Of a DNA stretch of 64,000 nt, positions 35,165-47,600 are shown in pieces. Below the pieces are notes generated by a model. The model was not told where the DNA came from. It worked only from the letters and a program-made list of their open reading frames with translations, and did not search any database. Location of the stretch: the NCBI GenBank assembly GCA_002943765.1, contig PQWQ01000005.1, forward strand, positions 3,783,001-3,847,000, read 5' to 3'. Position 1 is the stretch's first letter. Every line of letters starts with the position of its first letter. Source of the DNA: Psoroptes ovis. Its lineage: Eukaryota > Arthropoda > Arachnida > Sarcoptiformes > Psoroptidae. A program made the translations under genes and the position numbers.

Positions 35165-36460
35165 ATGCTTGGAAAATTTACATTAATATCATTGATTTTC
35201 ACCAGTTACATACTGTTAATGTTGTACTTACCGAAAACAATTTTATTTGATCTGAATTTCGAAGCAATTTCGATACCTTTGCCTGAAACATTACAAGATT
35301 ATAGATCAACCCTTCGGCTGAAATCATCCGAAATCATTACCGATCAGATAGCGGGGCCAGAATCTTTGGCTTACAGTGAAAAACATGCGAAATTCATTAC
35401 AGGTTCCCTCGATGGTTATCTTTATGAATTCAACGATGATGGTCAACAATCGACATTGTTCAAATTAATAAATTCATCAATCGATCAAAGGATTGCACGT
35501 CCATTAGGCCTAAAATTTGATCCATATAATAATTATTTATGGGTAACTGAAAGTTATGCCGGTATTTATCGTGTTAAAAATGTATTCACAGCTAAACCAA
35601 TCATCGAATTAGTGTTGGATATCGATGAAACATCGAAACAATTATCCGCTGGAAATCAGAGCGTATTTTTTGATGATTTAGCAATTTATAAGCGATCAAA
35701 TGACCCCGGCAAAGATGATTATGTATTATACATTACATCGGTGAGTCGAAAATTTCAATTACATGAATTTTTCAAAGCGATGGCTGAACCAGATCGAACT
35801 GGACAAGTGTTACGTTATGATATGGAAAGTAAACGATTAGATATAATCCTTGATGGATTATTATTCACCAATGGTATTGAATCCTTAGCAGATAACAAAG
35901 GTGGTTTTCTATTCTCTGAATCAATGAAACGAACAATATGGAAATGTGTGCCGGTAAATAGTGGAAATAATGATTTAAAATGTCAAGAATTAATCCCAAA
36001 TATGGCATCTGCAACCGATAATATACGTCAAAGTCCGAACGGAAAAACATATTGGCTGTCAATGTTTCATCCACGATCGAAAATGAATCCAGAACTTTTA
36101 GACATAATGCTTCAATATCCAAATGTTCGTCGTATATTAGCACGTACATTATATTTACTAGGTTCAATACTGGAATTCATTCATAAACAATTAATATCGA
36201 TGGATATATTTGATTATTATTCAAAATCATTGAAAACATTCGATATATTGTTAGAATTCGGTGTACCTGGTTGTTTATTCTTGGAAATTGATTCCAATGG
36301 TAATTTTGTGAATAGTTTTAATTATGAAAATTGTTCACATGTATCGGAAGTACGTGAAATATCACGAGCGACAACCAATGATAATCACGAAAGACATTTA
36401 TATTTAGGGTCATACCGTAATAAATTTGTTGAAAAATTAATTTTGATACCAAATAATTGA
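35165..36460 (+). CDS. APMAP / strictosidine-synthase-like membrane protein
   Basis: 431 codons in one exon. Residues 5-22 form a hydrophobic N-terminal anchor followed by a short stem. The rest is a six-bladed beta-propeller of the strictosidine-synthase/SMP-30 superfamily. Diagnostic blocks are AGPESLAYSE, TGSLDGYLYEF, RPLGLKFDP and LWVTESYAGIYRV near the start, and GIES, GGFLFSE, DNIRQSPNGKTYWL and HLYLGS further on. The order and length match animal adipocyte plasma membrane-associated protein (about 415 residues), an ER or plasma-membrane type II protein with arylesterase-like activity in vertebrates. I could not assign catalytic residues here. A polyadenylation signal starts 2 nt after the stop. 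The absence of introns is notable beside multi-exon neighbours; a retrocopy origin is possible. Confidence 0.9.
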   Translation: MLGKFTLISLIFTSYILLMLYLPKTILFDLNFEAISIPLPETLQDYRSTLRLKSSEIITDQIAGPESLAYSEKHAKFITGSLDGYLYEFNDDGQQSTLFKLINSSIDQRIARPLGLKFDPYNNYLWVTESYAGIYRVKNVFTAKPIIELVLDIDETSKQLSAGNQSVFFDDLAIYKRSNDPGKDDYVLYITSVSRKFQLHEFFKAMAEPDRTGQVLRYDMESKRLDIILDGLLFTNGIESLADNKGGFLFSESMKRTIWKCVPVNSGNNDLKCQELIPNMASATDNIRQSPNGKTYWLSMFHPRSKMNPELLDIMLQYPNVRRILARTLYLLGSILEFIHKQLISMDIFDYYSKSLKTFDILLEFGVPGCLFLEIDSNGNFVNSFNYENCSHVSEVREISRATTNDNHERHLYLGSYRNKFVEKLILIPNN

Positions 36461-36461
36461 G

Positions 36462-36467
36462 AATAAA
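36462..36467 (+). terminator. Putative polyadenylation signal, APMAP-like gene
   Basis: AATAAA starting two bases after the stop codon, implying a very short 3' UTR. Confidence 0.55.
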
Positions 36468-36602
36468 ATCTTAATTTGTTTTGAAATTTTGAATTAAAAT
36501 ATTCAATCATAAAACACGTGTGCCATCTTTAATTTTGTAAAGAAAATTTGAAGGTTTGTACCTCATAAACATTGCCAAAAGATGGCTACATTTTAAATTA
36601 TT

Positions 36603-36684
36603 TTAGGTTGTCCGAAAAGTTCATTCGGCTTAATCACTATAGAGTTGTTCATGAAAATCGGCCAGAACTTTCCGGACAATCTAA
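36603..36684 (-). mobile_element. MITE type A, copy 51
   Basis: Inverted, downstream of the APMAP-like gene. Left end TTAGGTTGTCCG, right end GGACAATCTAA. Confidence 0.8.
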
Positions 36685-37283
36685 TAAATGTATCAAATTT
36701 AAATTTTTAAAATTGAAACCCATACCCTCGAATGATTTTTGAAAAACTTTATCTTCAAGATACCAGGCAAAGTGTGCTGCAATTTTTCAAGAAAAGATAT
36801 CGTTCGATCATCATGAAACTATGACAAGTGATGGCCAGTGTCAAGTCTGAACTCAATGAACTTGAATCACGGTGACCATTCGAAGATAATCAATGACTTT
36901 GATCATTGTCGATACATGTTCATTACAGTCATAATCATTGATATTTATTAATGGGCTTGTACGAAGACGAATACAAAGCAATACAACTTTTCAAAAACAA
37001 TGAACATTCATTGTTTTCAATAATTGATTGATTGATCGATTAATTCAAATGCCAATAACTGAAGCCCAATTAATGAATCATATCATTTGAAAATTGAAAT
37101 TTGCAATTCTAAAATTGAAAGCATTTCGATTTCATAATAATAACGATGGCTAAATGTCATTATCTTATCCATCCATCAACAACAACAATAACAATTTCTA
37201 TTTGATGATCATAGCTCGATATATTATCATTATTAACATATGCATTGAATTGAATTATCTCCAAAATAACTAACAGTTGAATA

Positions 37284-37363
37284 TTAAGTTGTCCGAAAAG
37301 TTCATTCGGCTTAATCAATAGAGTTGCCCACGAAAATCGGCCAAAACTTTTCGGACAACCCAA
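37284..37363 (-). mobile_element. MITE type A, copy 52
   Basis: Inverted, 154 bp before the HPS1 start and so possibly in its promoter or leader. Right end ACAACCCAA. Confidence 0.82.
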
Positions 37364-37517
37364 TTGTCTTTTGATGGCAAAGCAAAATAATAAAGCCGAT
37401 CAAGCCATCATGTTGGCTTGTTTTCTATGTTTATTTCATCAATATTTCATTCATTCAAAATTTGAAATTTACAAATTTCAAACCCAAACAATCAATGATC
37501 GAAATCAATCACCAAAT

Positions 37518-39945
37518 ATGAGCGCATTCATAATATTTGATCCAAAAAATAATTTAATATTCAGTCATTGTGATCAACGATTTCGACAAATTCTGTTATT
37601 ACAAATATTAAATGATTCAAATGATGATAATGATGATGATGAAAATGTTCATAATTGGCTTTCAATATATCTTACACCATATGTGTCAATGTTTCGTGAA
37701 TTGAAACAGGGTGATAGTGACCCCGATGACCATGACCATGTTAACCATGATCAAGTAAACGACCGACATCACCGACAACTTCATCATTTTGACCAGATAC
37801 CAAACACGATAATCGTCCAGCAAAACGTACGTAATTCATTTTGATTAACCTCTTGATCATCATAAATATGTTTTCGATTCTCACGACCAAACAGTACCGG
37901 GAATTCATTTTCATGTATTTGGTCTGCCAACAAGATCATCAACAAGTCAGCAAAATCAAAGATGATGAGGATGATGACCAAGAACAACGATTGCTACGAC
38001 ATTATCAATTGAAAGTCAATCTATTTTGTTCGACAACATTATTTCTATCCGGTAATAGTATATATTTGACAGGTCGAAATCCGTCGATACAGAAAACATT
38101 GCTAGCAATGTTAACCGAATGGGACCGAAATCACCAGCAAATATCATTTATGATCGAGGTAAGTGAATTCTTTGATTAAACATTGGATTAATGCATTGAA
38201 AATCGTTCGAAAAGAGCATCGAAAAATTAAATGTCGGTTATCATATTGATCAATTATGCAGCAATTTATCATTTCGGCTGGAACACGTGTTGAAATTATT
38301 GAATGATAATCATTATCAGCGCCACCACCAACCGCAGCAAATAAGGGAAATGTTTTCATTTTGTTTCATAATTTATCGAGATAAATTAATTTATAAATAT
38401 GAAAGGTATGAACCTCTTCCGAATCTTTGCTTTTTCGAATTATTCTAATCCGATTTTTTTTAAATATGACCAGTTTTACCCGAGTCAAAATGAAACCAGC
38501 GGATTTGTCCATGATCATGTTATTATCGTCGATTGAATCATCAAGCACTAAGCATGATGATAATTCGACGCTTCGACCCTCTTCAATTGAATCACAACGT
38601 TTAATATTTTTACAGTCCTCAACCTCATCATCATCCGCATCATCCTATGTACTGATACCTCATGTTTATCGTAAAATATCGATCACAAAACACTTGTACA
38701 TCATTTGTCTAAGTGAACTTACATCACTACTACTCATATCATTATCATCATTAATGAATTCAATATTTGATCACCGGATGAAAATCATTGACAAACAGTT
38801 ATGGCGTCAAGATTCACGTAAATCAATTGATTATCTAATTAAATGTATTAAAAGTATGGATAAATATATGTGTAGAAACATATTTGATGAAACACTACAA
38901 CAGCGCCAGCAGCGGCAACAACATTTGTTCAATATGAATTCATTGGAAAATTTGGATCGTTTAGCCCGACAAGTTGATTGTAATAATGATAATCAACATT
39001 CGAATAATAATAATGTCCATAATCGAATCAATCATAATACTAGTCAATTAAACATTAATAATAACAATCAATTATTAATCAGAGAACAAACTGATCGTAT
39101 ATTTTCAGCACTATTAGATAATCTACATCAAACATATGAAAAAGTATTCAAAACATTACACAATCAAATCGATGATTATGATAATCGTAATTGTTCGACG
39201 ATAATCGTTCAATATAAATCACAATTAAATCAATCGATCAAATCAAATCAATCAATACGAATACAAATGGAAAACCTAAGGAATTGTATGGAATTTATTA
39301 AGCTAAAATATTCGAATAATATTTCATTATTCGATTATTTACATGGACTACAAATTCATCGAAATTTGCTAGCATTTCTATTGATTAATCGTGATGATAA
39401 TTATTATATTAAAGATTATCGACAACATTTAACAGCTGATCATCAAGATATAAATGAGCTTTTCAATCATCTGTTATGTGATGCATATGGAAAACATTTA
39501 GCCGAACAATCCAACTGTAAATTAATATATTGGCAGCATCATTCGAAATATTATTTTGTCTATACATATTGGTCTTATCCGCCCCCACCATCATCATCAT
39601 CTGTTCGTCGTTTTTCATTTAATGAGGTATTTGTCTCTTTATATTTTAATTATTTTATTCAACATACCTTTGTTTCGAATATGTTTCTTTAAGAATTCAT
39701 CAAAATCTTCGATCAACACCCGTAAATATAGTCAAATATCATTGACTGGTTCGATGATTAGTCAAAAATTGAATGACCAGACATCCACCAATGGATATTC
39801 AATCGATGAATGGCTCCAAAACCGAAATATTTGTAAAGAATTCTTTGCCATTTTTGATCGCGATCAATGCGAATTTGTCACTGATGACGAATGGCTGAGA
39901 TATCTGTCAAATATTGTGGCAAAAATTGAAGACTATATTCACTGA
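37518..39945 (+). CDS. HPS1: HPS1, BLOC-3 subunit
   Basis: Five exons: 37518-37826, 37895-38158, 38215-38405, 38474-39626 and 39694-39945 (722 codons; human HPS1 has 700). HPS1 pairs with HPS4 in BLOC-3, the Rab32/Rab38 exchange factor for lysosome-related organelles. Recognition rests on the N-terminal longin-like block (MSAFIIFDPKNNLIF), REFIFMYLVC across the first splice, KMKPADLSMIMLLSS, YVLIPHVYRKISITKHLYI and LIYWQHHSKYYFVYTYW, all in HPS1 order. The start at 37518 gives the conserved N-terminus; the upstream in-frame ATG at 37371 adds an unconserved 49 residues. Introns are 56-68 bp. Exon 3 and the C-terminus are the least conserved parts, so the 38214/38215 acceptor is the least certain junction. 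Asn- and Asp-rich inserts break the domains. Confidence 0.82.
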
Positions 39946-40161
39946 AATCGGCACAAAAAATTTTAAATTTAATTTAAAATCATTTATGTGTAAATAGAAT
40001 CAATTGTCATTCGAAAAGAAAATTCATTAAATCAAAATAATTAAAAAAAATCAAGATCAAAATTGTCATAAATAATATAACAGATAGATGCGCTATATTC
40101 AATGGGTTAATTGTTGCATGCTGCGCAATTGGCTTTTATAAATCTTGTCATTTTGAATGAA

Positions 40162-42086
40162 TTAATCATCTAATAATTCTACATAATTGGCCGGAAACAA
40201 TCCATAGGCACCGTTTGGAGCAAGACCTTGCCACCAGCCTGAATCTATTTGTTCAATATGAGTGATAATATCATCTGGATCGAAACTAATTTCAGTATCA
40301 TCAGCTGCTTGATAATCATATAATGCTTTTGCACGTAAACCTTGTGATATTTCTATTTTATCATTTATATCGTTTTTGTTATTTAAAATATCGTCATTAT
40401 TATTGATCGCTGTTTCTTCATCTTCACCTGAAAAAAAAATGAAAAACAATTAGTCAGTCATAAGTAATATTAATTTATTTAGGTTGTCCAGAAAGTTGTG
40501 GCCGATTTTTATGAACAACTCTATTGATTAAGCGGAATGAACTTTTCGGACAACAACCTAATATTTATATATCTCAATTTACCTTGTTCTTCAATAATAT
40601 TTTCCAATTGTCTTGGTTCAGTATAACAATAACCATATTGTTGCTGCTGTTGTTGTTGTAACAGCAATAATTGTTCTTGATTTGTTTGTTGATCATCATC
40701 ATCAATCGTTTGATTCATATGAAATGATTCATCCGAAGATGTTTCATCTTCAAGATTATCATTATCATTATTGTTGACATTTGATTCGATAACCTTTTCA
40801 TCATTATCATCAATTTCATCAGCTGAGATCGTCGATTGATGTTTTGCTGGTTGTTGTTCAGTCTCCGATTGTTTCGAATTCGAATGTTGTTGGGGCTGTT
40901 GTTGCTGCTGCTCAGATTCTGGCTCAGGTTGTTGTCTCTGTTGCATCAACATCGATTGAACATGATTAACATATGAATTGGAAGATTTATGTGCATTCGT
41001 CGTTGCTGCTGTTATCGAAGATGATGAGTTTATGGCTGCTGCTGTGGATGTCGATGAATTTTGCTCAAAAAATGCCCGTGCATTGCTTATATTGTTTTTG
41101 GAAATCAAATTCTTGGCCTCATCCATACGTTCTTTGCGTAATATTTGACTGGTGTTTACTTTTTTGACAGGTGAATCTACTTGTGGCTGTTGGCAATTGT
41201 CATTTTTAATCGAATTCAATTCATTTCGTTGCTGTTGTTGTTTTAATTTTTCTTCTTTAAGACGTTGTTCTTCTTCCAATTTTTGTTGTTGCCAAAATTT
41301 TTCACTTTCTTTTTTGGAAATTTCTCGCTGTGGAATTGTTCGATGATAATTGGTACCGACTGGTTTATCTGGGCCATCCACATCATCGATGTGATTATGA
41401 TGACCATTGGTTGTTGTTGCAGTACCATTGGTTGTACCATGTTTATCAATTCGAATCCGAGATGCTAATTTGGTCACATGTTGCATCAAAACATCTGGTT
41501 CAACATCTTCTTCGTGTCTTGCATTGAGGACAATGTTGGCATCTTTGAAAAAATTTTGTACATCATTAAAATGATTCAAACATATTCCTTTACGTTGTAA
41601 TGGTGCACATTCTCCTTGCTACATTTAAGCAAAAATAAACAAAATATTAAATCAAACAATCAATCAGTGAAATCGAATAGTAATTTACCCAATTAATAAG
41701 CAAATATCTCCGCAGATTCATCGAATCATCTTTAACTTCACAAAATGCATACAATATTTTACTTTGACTAAATTCTTCTTGTAGCTCTTTGAGGCCACCA
41801 TGTCCTTTTGCTGAATTAGAATTAATCAAAAGAAATATCAAAATAAATTTAATATAAACATTGATAAATGTCAACACATACCAACTAATAATAGATTATT
41901 TGTTTGTTTCTCGTAACCGAATATTGCCCTTTATTGATATGAGATATGATTTAAATATAAATAAATAATAAAATAATTGAATTTCGAATGAATCAATGCT
42001 CACCAATTTGTTGAACATTTAACATCCAATACTTCTTTGTAAGCCGATACAATTTCATTGTGATGTTTATAGAAATTGATTGCCAT
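40162..42086 (-). CDS. DBNL: Drebrin-like protein (ABP1)
   Basis: Five exons on the minus strand: 42086-42004, 41928-41882, 41810-41689, 41618-40583 and 40427-40162 (517 codons). Residues 1-135 are an ADF-homology actin-binding domain ([54 protein letters not shown]). A charged coiled-coil segment follows ([20 protein letters not shown]), then a Gln/Ser/Asp-rich linker, and a C-terminal SH3 domain ([20 protein letters not shown]...GWWQGL...[10 protein letters not shown]). The order matches drebrin-like/ABP1, which links F-actin to dynamin and endocytic partners. Human DBNL has 430 residues; the excess is in the linker, which includes a Leu/Gln run from CTG/TTG triplets near 40640-40680. A MITE sits in the last intron. 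The gene converges on HPS1, with stop codons 216 bp apart. Confidence 0.92.
40479..40561 (+). mobile_element. MITE type A, copy 53 (in DBNL intron)
   Basis: Lies inside the last intron of the drebrin-like gene (40428-40582), antisense to it, and makes up more than half of that intron. Extra triplet at the right end. Confidence 0.85.
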
Positions 42087-42697
42087 TTTTTGCCAAAATG
42101 TTGAATAATTTATTTAATTCTTGAACCAAAATGGAATGAAAAATCAATTTTGGTGCTTTTCTTTGGTGCTTTAAAAATTTGAACACGTTACGCGAATACA
42201 ATTCAAAAAAACAATAATCAATTATTCATATTATTTCGAACAGGTATAAACCCCTAGAAAAATTTAAAATGAAAACAAAACAAAACAAACGATTTGAGCC
42301 TTTCAATAGATTTGCTCTCTTTGATGAGATTAAAGCTGTAAATATTGGCAAATAAATAAATAAATAAACTAAATCATCATCATCAATTGATAATCTCAAG
42401 ATGATCCATCCAAAAATTTCTTCTCATTTGAGCCTTTGAGAATTTTTTTTTATTGGCTTAATGCAGAAACATATACACAAAATGTAAACAAAATAATATA
42501 TAGACAAGACCTATCTGCAAACAGCAAACCAAGCAACTCTCATTTAGATATATACAGACGATCATAATGTGAGTATGTTATAACAAAATACCAAATAATC
42601 AAACTTAAAGTCAGCAATAATGGTGCACAATGAAATGAAATGAATAAACGATAGCCATAATGTGTAATTGTGTACATATGTGCACAAAACACTCTGC

Positions 42698-42786
42698 ATA
42701 GACTGTCCGGAAAGTTCTGACCAATTTTCATGAGCAAATCAAGCTTCTCTGTTGATTAAGCGGAATGAACTTTTCGGACAACCTAA
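42698..42786 (+). mobile_element. MITE type A, copy 54
   Basis: 89 bp, with a short insertion (AATCAAGCTT) in the core. Left terminus eroded to ATAGACTGTCCGG. Confidence 0.78.
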
Positions 42787-42990
42787 TATTTAATTTTTTG
42801 ATGATTGCATTTATTTGAATTTGATGTGGCCGCTGCTGCAGCAGCAATCTTATTCAATGATTCATTCATTCTTAAAATTTTCTTTGTTAATTTTTTTCTT
42901 AATTATTTTAGAGGATATCGCATCTATTCATCGAAGGATGGATCGATCATAGCCATGGCGATGGAAATAAAGGGTTAACAATTTATTCTA

Positions 42991-43072
42991 TTAGGTTGTC
43001 CGAAAAGTTCATTCGGCTTAATCAATAAAGTTGCTCATATGAAAATCGGCCAGAACTTTCCGGACAATCTAA
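42991..43072 (-). mobile_element. MITE type A, copy 55
   Basis: Inverted, TA-flanked, right end GGACAATCTAA. Confidence 0.82.
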
Positions 43073-43445
43073 TAGATTATAAATTATGAAATTGATATAT
43101 GGTATAGAGTTCAACGACGTTTGTTGTTGTAAAATCTGCGCGCGCTATTCAATTTCAAATTTCATTGGCCACTGCTCTCTGTTGATAATCTAAAAATACA
43201 CAATTCATTGAAATCATTATCATAATCATCATTATCATTAGGCATCAATTGCGCCTGAACAACATTTTTGACAAGAAAAAAATTCATTATTTTCATTTTG
43301 AATTCAATACGCGATTGTTGACACCCAACAAACTTATAGAAATTCAGAAGCATTTGGATAAATGAAATGTGTTCGAATCTGATGATGATTTCATAAGAAA
43401 TGTGAACAACAACACATTCGTTTTCAAATGCACAGGGCGCCATAT

Positions 43446-43529
43446 AATAGGCACTGTCCGAAAGGTTTTGGCCGATTTTCATTTATTAATTCTATTGATT
43501 AAGCGGAATGAACTTTTCGGACAACCTAA
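43446..43529 (+). mobile_element. MITE type A, copy 56
   Basis: Left end AATAGGCACTGTCCG, core with CATTTATTAATTC, canonical right end. Confidence 0.78.
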
Positions 43530-43745
43530 TATATAAAAATATCTTGAACAACAACAAAAACAACAGCAGCAAAAAAAAAATGTAAATATTATGAAATGTA
43601 CGAAATTAAAAAATACATGTGCATTTGTAAAAATAAAATTTGCGTCGTTTGTTTGTTGTTGCTTGATGGTGGTAGTATTTGATTGTCATAATGTGATTGT
43701 CATACGAACAGATTTACATAGAAAATACATTGAAAAATTTAAAAC

Positions 43746-43785
43746 GAATTTCAATTCAAAATGAATTAATTTTGAATTGAAATTC
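43746..43785. repeat. 17-bp perfect inverted repeat
   Basis: Arms GAATTTCAATTCAAAAT and its reverse complement, separated by GAATTA. Not part of the MITE family. Confidence 0.7.
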
Positions 43786-44621
43786 AAATTTCGTTTATCA
43801 TCTAGAAATGGTCGATGTTTCGTTGTGTACGTTTATGTGTTTTTTTGCTTATCTTTATCACCAATCATCATCATCGTCGTCGTAATTATTTACTGAAATT
43901 TAACTGAAATCAATTAAATGACATGAATCACATGAATGCTGTTTATTTGCTGTGTATTTTTTCAATCATATTTATGTGAATATATAATCAATCAATCAGA
44001 AACAAATAAATAAACAAACAGTTTTCAAATTTTCAAAATTCAAAGGATTCAATTCTTGTCACTTTATTCAAAAATTTGAATCAAAAAAATTCGATTCATC
44101 CATTTGAACCATTGTCATTTGACCATTCCCCATGGCTATTTGCATTCGACATCATATCGACACTGCTGTATGCACAATATGGACACAAATGACCTGTGAA
44201 CATAATCAAATTTGAATTTGAATTTAAATTTTTTCAATTTTCCAATTCGATTCCATTTTATTTCAAAGCTGTCATTGTTGTCATTATCAATCAGGTTTCG
44301 CTATCAATCAACGGTGTTCAAATCAATTCAATTCATCGATTATTATCAATCGAAGAGATCATTCATAATTGATCTGTAAGTATTTGTTTGATTTGATTGA
44401 TTTGATGATTGGCTTCAATTTTTCACGGTTTTCGAATTTTCGAATAGTCATTCTCATAGGTGATCATTAATCATTGATTTTATGGATTGATTTTGAAATC
44501 CATGTAATTGATTAACGATAAATCATCGATTTCCGATCATTAAATATCGATATTGGTGTCATATTTTTCAATTAATGCTGTTGACATTCCCGAATTTCGG
44601 CATAATATTAATCAGCAAAAA

Positions 44622-47600
44622 ATGATGGATTTTGAACAATCACATCAAGAATTGGTTAAATGCGTCGTTGTCGGTGATACAGCTGTTGGTTAGTATGACA
44701 ATTTGTCAAATCATCATTTTGAATGAAGACAAATTAGATCTTGTGATGATGATCTACATTAATCAATAAATAATTAATTAAAATTTTTAATTAATTTGTC
44801 ATGTTCGAAATAAATACAGGAAAAACACGTTTGATATGTGCAAAAGCATGTAATTTAATATTGGATTTAAGTCAATTAATGACCACACATATACCGACCG
44901 TATGGGCAATCGATCAATATCGAATACACAAAGATGTTCTCGAACGTTCATGGGAAATTGTTGATGGTGTAAATGTATCATTACGACTGTGGGATACGTT
45001 CGGTGATCATGATAAAGATCGTCGTTTTGCTTATGGAAGGTATAGTTTGGAATTGTGAAATGATTGATCTATAACCTTTAATTTATTTTGATGATACACA
45101 GATCCGATGTTGTACTACTGTGTTTTTCCATAGCAAATCCATTATCACTGCGTAATTGTCGAACAGTTTGGTTGCCTGAAATTCGTAAATTTTGCCCAAA
45201 CACACCGATCGTATTGGTCGGATGTAAGAATGATCTACGGTACATGTTTCATGATGAACAATTTCAAAATCTATGTCGTGAACGTAGCCCTTTTTATCGG
45301 TGAGTATTCGGGATTATAGTTTTTACTCGTATAATCCTTCCAGTTTTCGCACAATCTCCTCTTACTTCGGTCCAATATGCACAAATCTTGATTAGTTTTA
45401 TTGTTTTTCGATTAATTCCATTCATTCATTTCATTTATTTGATGATTTAATGAATTTAAATTTAAAAATTTCTCTGAATCTTTTATTTTCTCTCAAAGGG
45501 TTAAAGGTCATCTTTGCTACAGATTTCCAGAATGTGGAAGGTATTTCTTTCTTCTTCGAATTTAAATTGTTCAAACAGTCAATCAATAGAGAATATATTA
45601 GTTTGCTAGAATTTAGATTTGTCACACAGAAACACATTTCCAACCCTTTATGTTTTAAATTTTGAAAAATATTCATTCATTTTCTTTATTTTCCACCCAT
45701 AAAGAACATTAAAAGAATGTGACATATTATCACCTGAACAAGGCCGTAATATGGCCAAAGAATTGAATGCATCATACTACGAAACAAGCGTTTTCACTGG
45801 TTATGGAGTGAAACATTTATTCGAAAACGTAATACGTGCTGCGTTGATTGCCCGAAGGCAGCAACGTTTCCTGATGACAAACTTGAAACACGTGCGTAAT
45901 TGTCTGTTGCAGGAACCTTTTCTACCGCCTAAACCACATTATCCACAATTAGTGGTACCTAAATCAACATACGTTCAAGATATTGAATCATTACTGCATC
46001 GGCGAGCATATACAGATGTTCAATTTATTAATGATAATGATAATAATGACGATACGAATACGATAAACTGCCATAAAATAATATTAATATCAGCATCCGA
46101 TATATTAAACACGATATTTACAACATTTTCAACATATTTCAATGACGATAATCATAATCATAATCAAATCCATAGCCCTAATGGTCGTAAATCGAATTTA
46201 AACACTTACATCGATTCATTGCTGACATTATCATCTTTGACATCATCATCATCATCGGCATCATCGACATCAACGACCTCTACAATTGATCAATCAGCCA
46301 GTAATCTCAAAAAATATTCAAGCGAATTAAGCATATCGAGCTTGATACCACCCGCAAATATTAAAGCTAATAACCCTAAAGATAATTTGAAATATTTGTT
46401 TATCGATGATAGTATTCTTGAAAATATACGCTATAAATATCATTCGAAATTTGTCGCTGATCCTATCGGTCATAATCAGTGTGATAATATCAATCAAAAT
46501 CAATCAAATCACCCTCACCAGCATCAGCATCATCAAAATACCTTAACATTGCTTCAACAATCAAAATATTGTTTTAAATTATTTCAACAAAAATTTATTA
46601 CTTTTTACAGAAATGGTCGAAATAATTCGAATTATACGAATTTAGATGAATTATCATGTCATGACACCAATGATAATATAAAATCCCCTGTCAAACACGA
46701 ACAACGTTCGACAATAATATCATTCGGTGACAATATACCCTTCGATACGTTGAACCTTTACATCAAACTCCTATATTCATTGTCATCCACAATGATTCCC
46801 GATGATCATCAACAATTGAATCAATTATACAAGTGTCTATCGTTGTATTTAGATTTTATTGATTTCGATTTTCAAGATGATTCGAATAATGTTTGTGATA
46901 ATCACGATGATATCGATTATTCAGATATATCATTGATGAAGAATTTCTTTAAAAATATTGAAAATTATTTCGAAACAGCTAAATTGGATCGATTTGTTAA
47001 ACGTTTTGCTCATTTTGCCATTGATCAGGGATTATTTTCAGGTATCAATTTTGATAATTGGTCGTAATCTTTGATTTTTGACCCTTTATTTCACTTTAAG
47101 ACGTAATATTCAGACTCGATGATGGTATCTGTTATGGACACAAGGCTATTTTAATGGCCAGATGTGAGGTGATGGAGGCTATGTTTAAAGGTGATTTTCG
47201 TGAAAGTTCAGCCGAAGAGGTTCGTATTCCACCCTTAATTATTCTGAAATTTTGATCGATTTAAAATCGTTTTTCAGATTGTTTTTCCGAATGTAACGCG
47301 AGATACATTCTATAATATGTTGTATTATATCTACACTGATACATTAAGTGATCAAATAACACATAGTAATTGTTTACAGCTGATCGAATTAGCCAATCGT
47401 TTTTGTTTATTACGGTTAATCGGCCTGATTGAAGAACGTATCGTCAATGAATTAATGGTATTAATCGATAGTAGTAATACAACCAACGATAGCAGTAAAC
47501 AAAAACTAAATGATTACATAACACCAACAATCATACGTTTGTTGGAACCATCACAAATACATAATGCAGATCAATTGACTGAATTTTGCCTGTATTATCT

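Larger units (their letters stand above)
36461..37517. other. Intergenic, APMAP-like to HPS1
   Basis: Holds two inverted MITE copies and no supported gene. An ATG at 37371 is in frame with HPS1, but the conserved N-terminus begins at 37518. Confidence 0.6.
42087..44374. other. Divergent intergenic region, drebrin-like / RhoBTB
   Basis: Contains three MITE copies and a 17-bp inverted repeat at 43746-43785. The only gene-related signal is the last part, a probable RhoBTB leader ending at 44374. No coding frame is supported. Confidence 0.55.

Noticed and set aside
40973..41527. Plus-strand frames inside the drebrin-like gene
   Set aside because: Antisense shadows of its CAG/CAA-rich linker.
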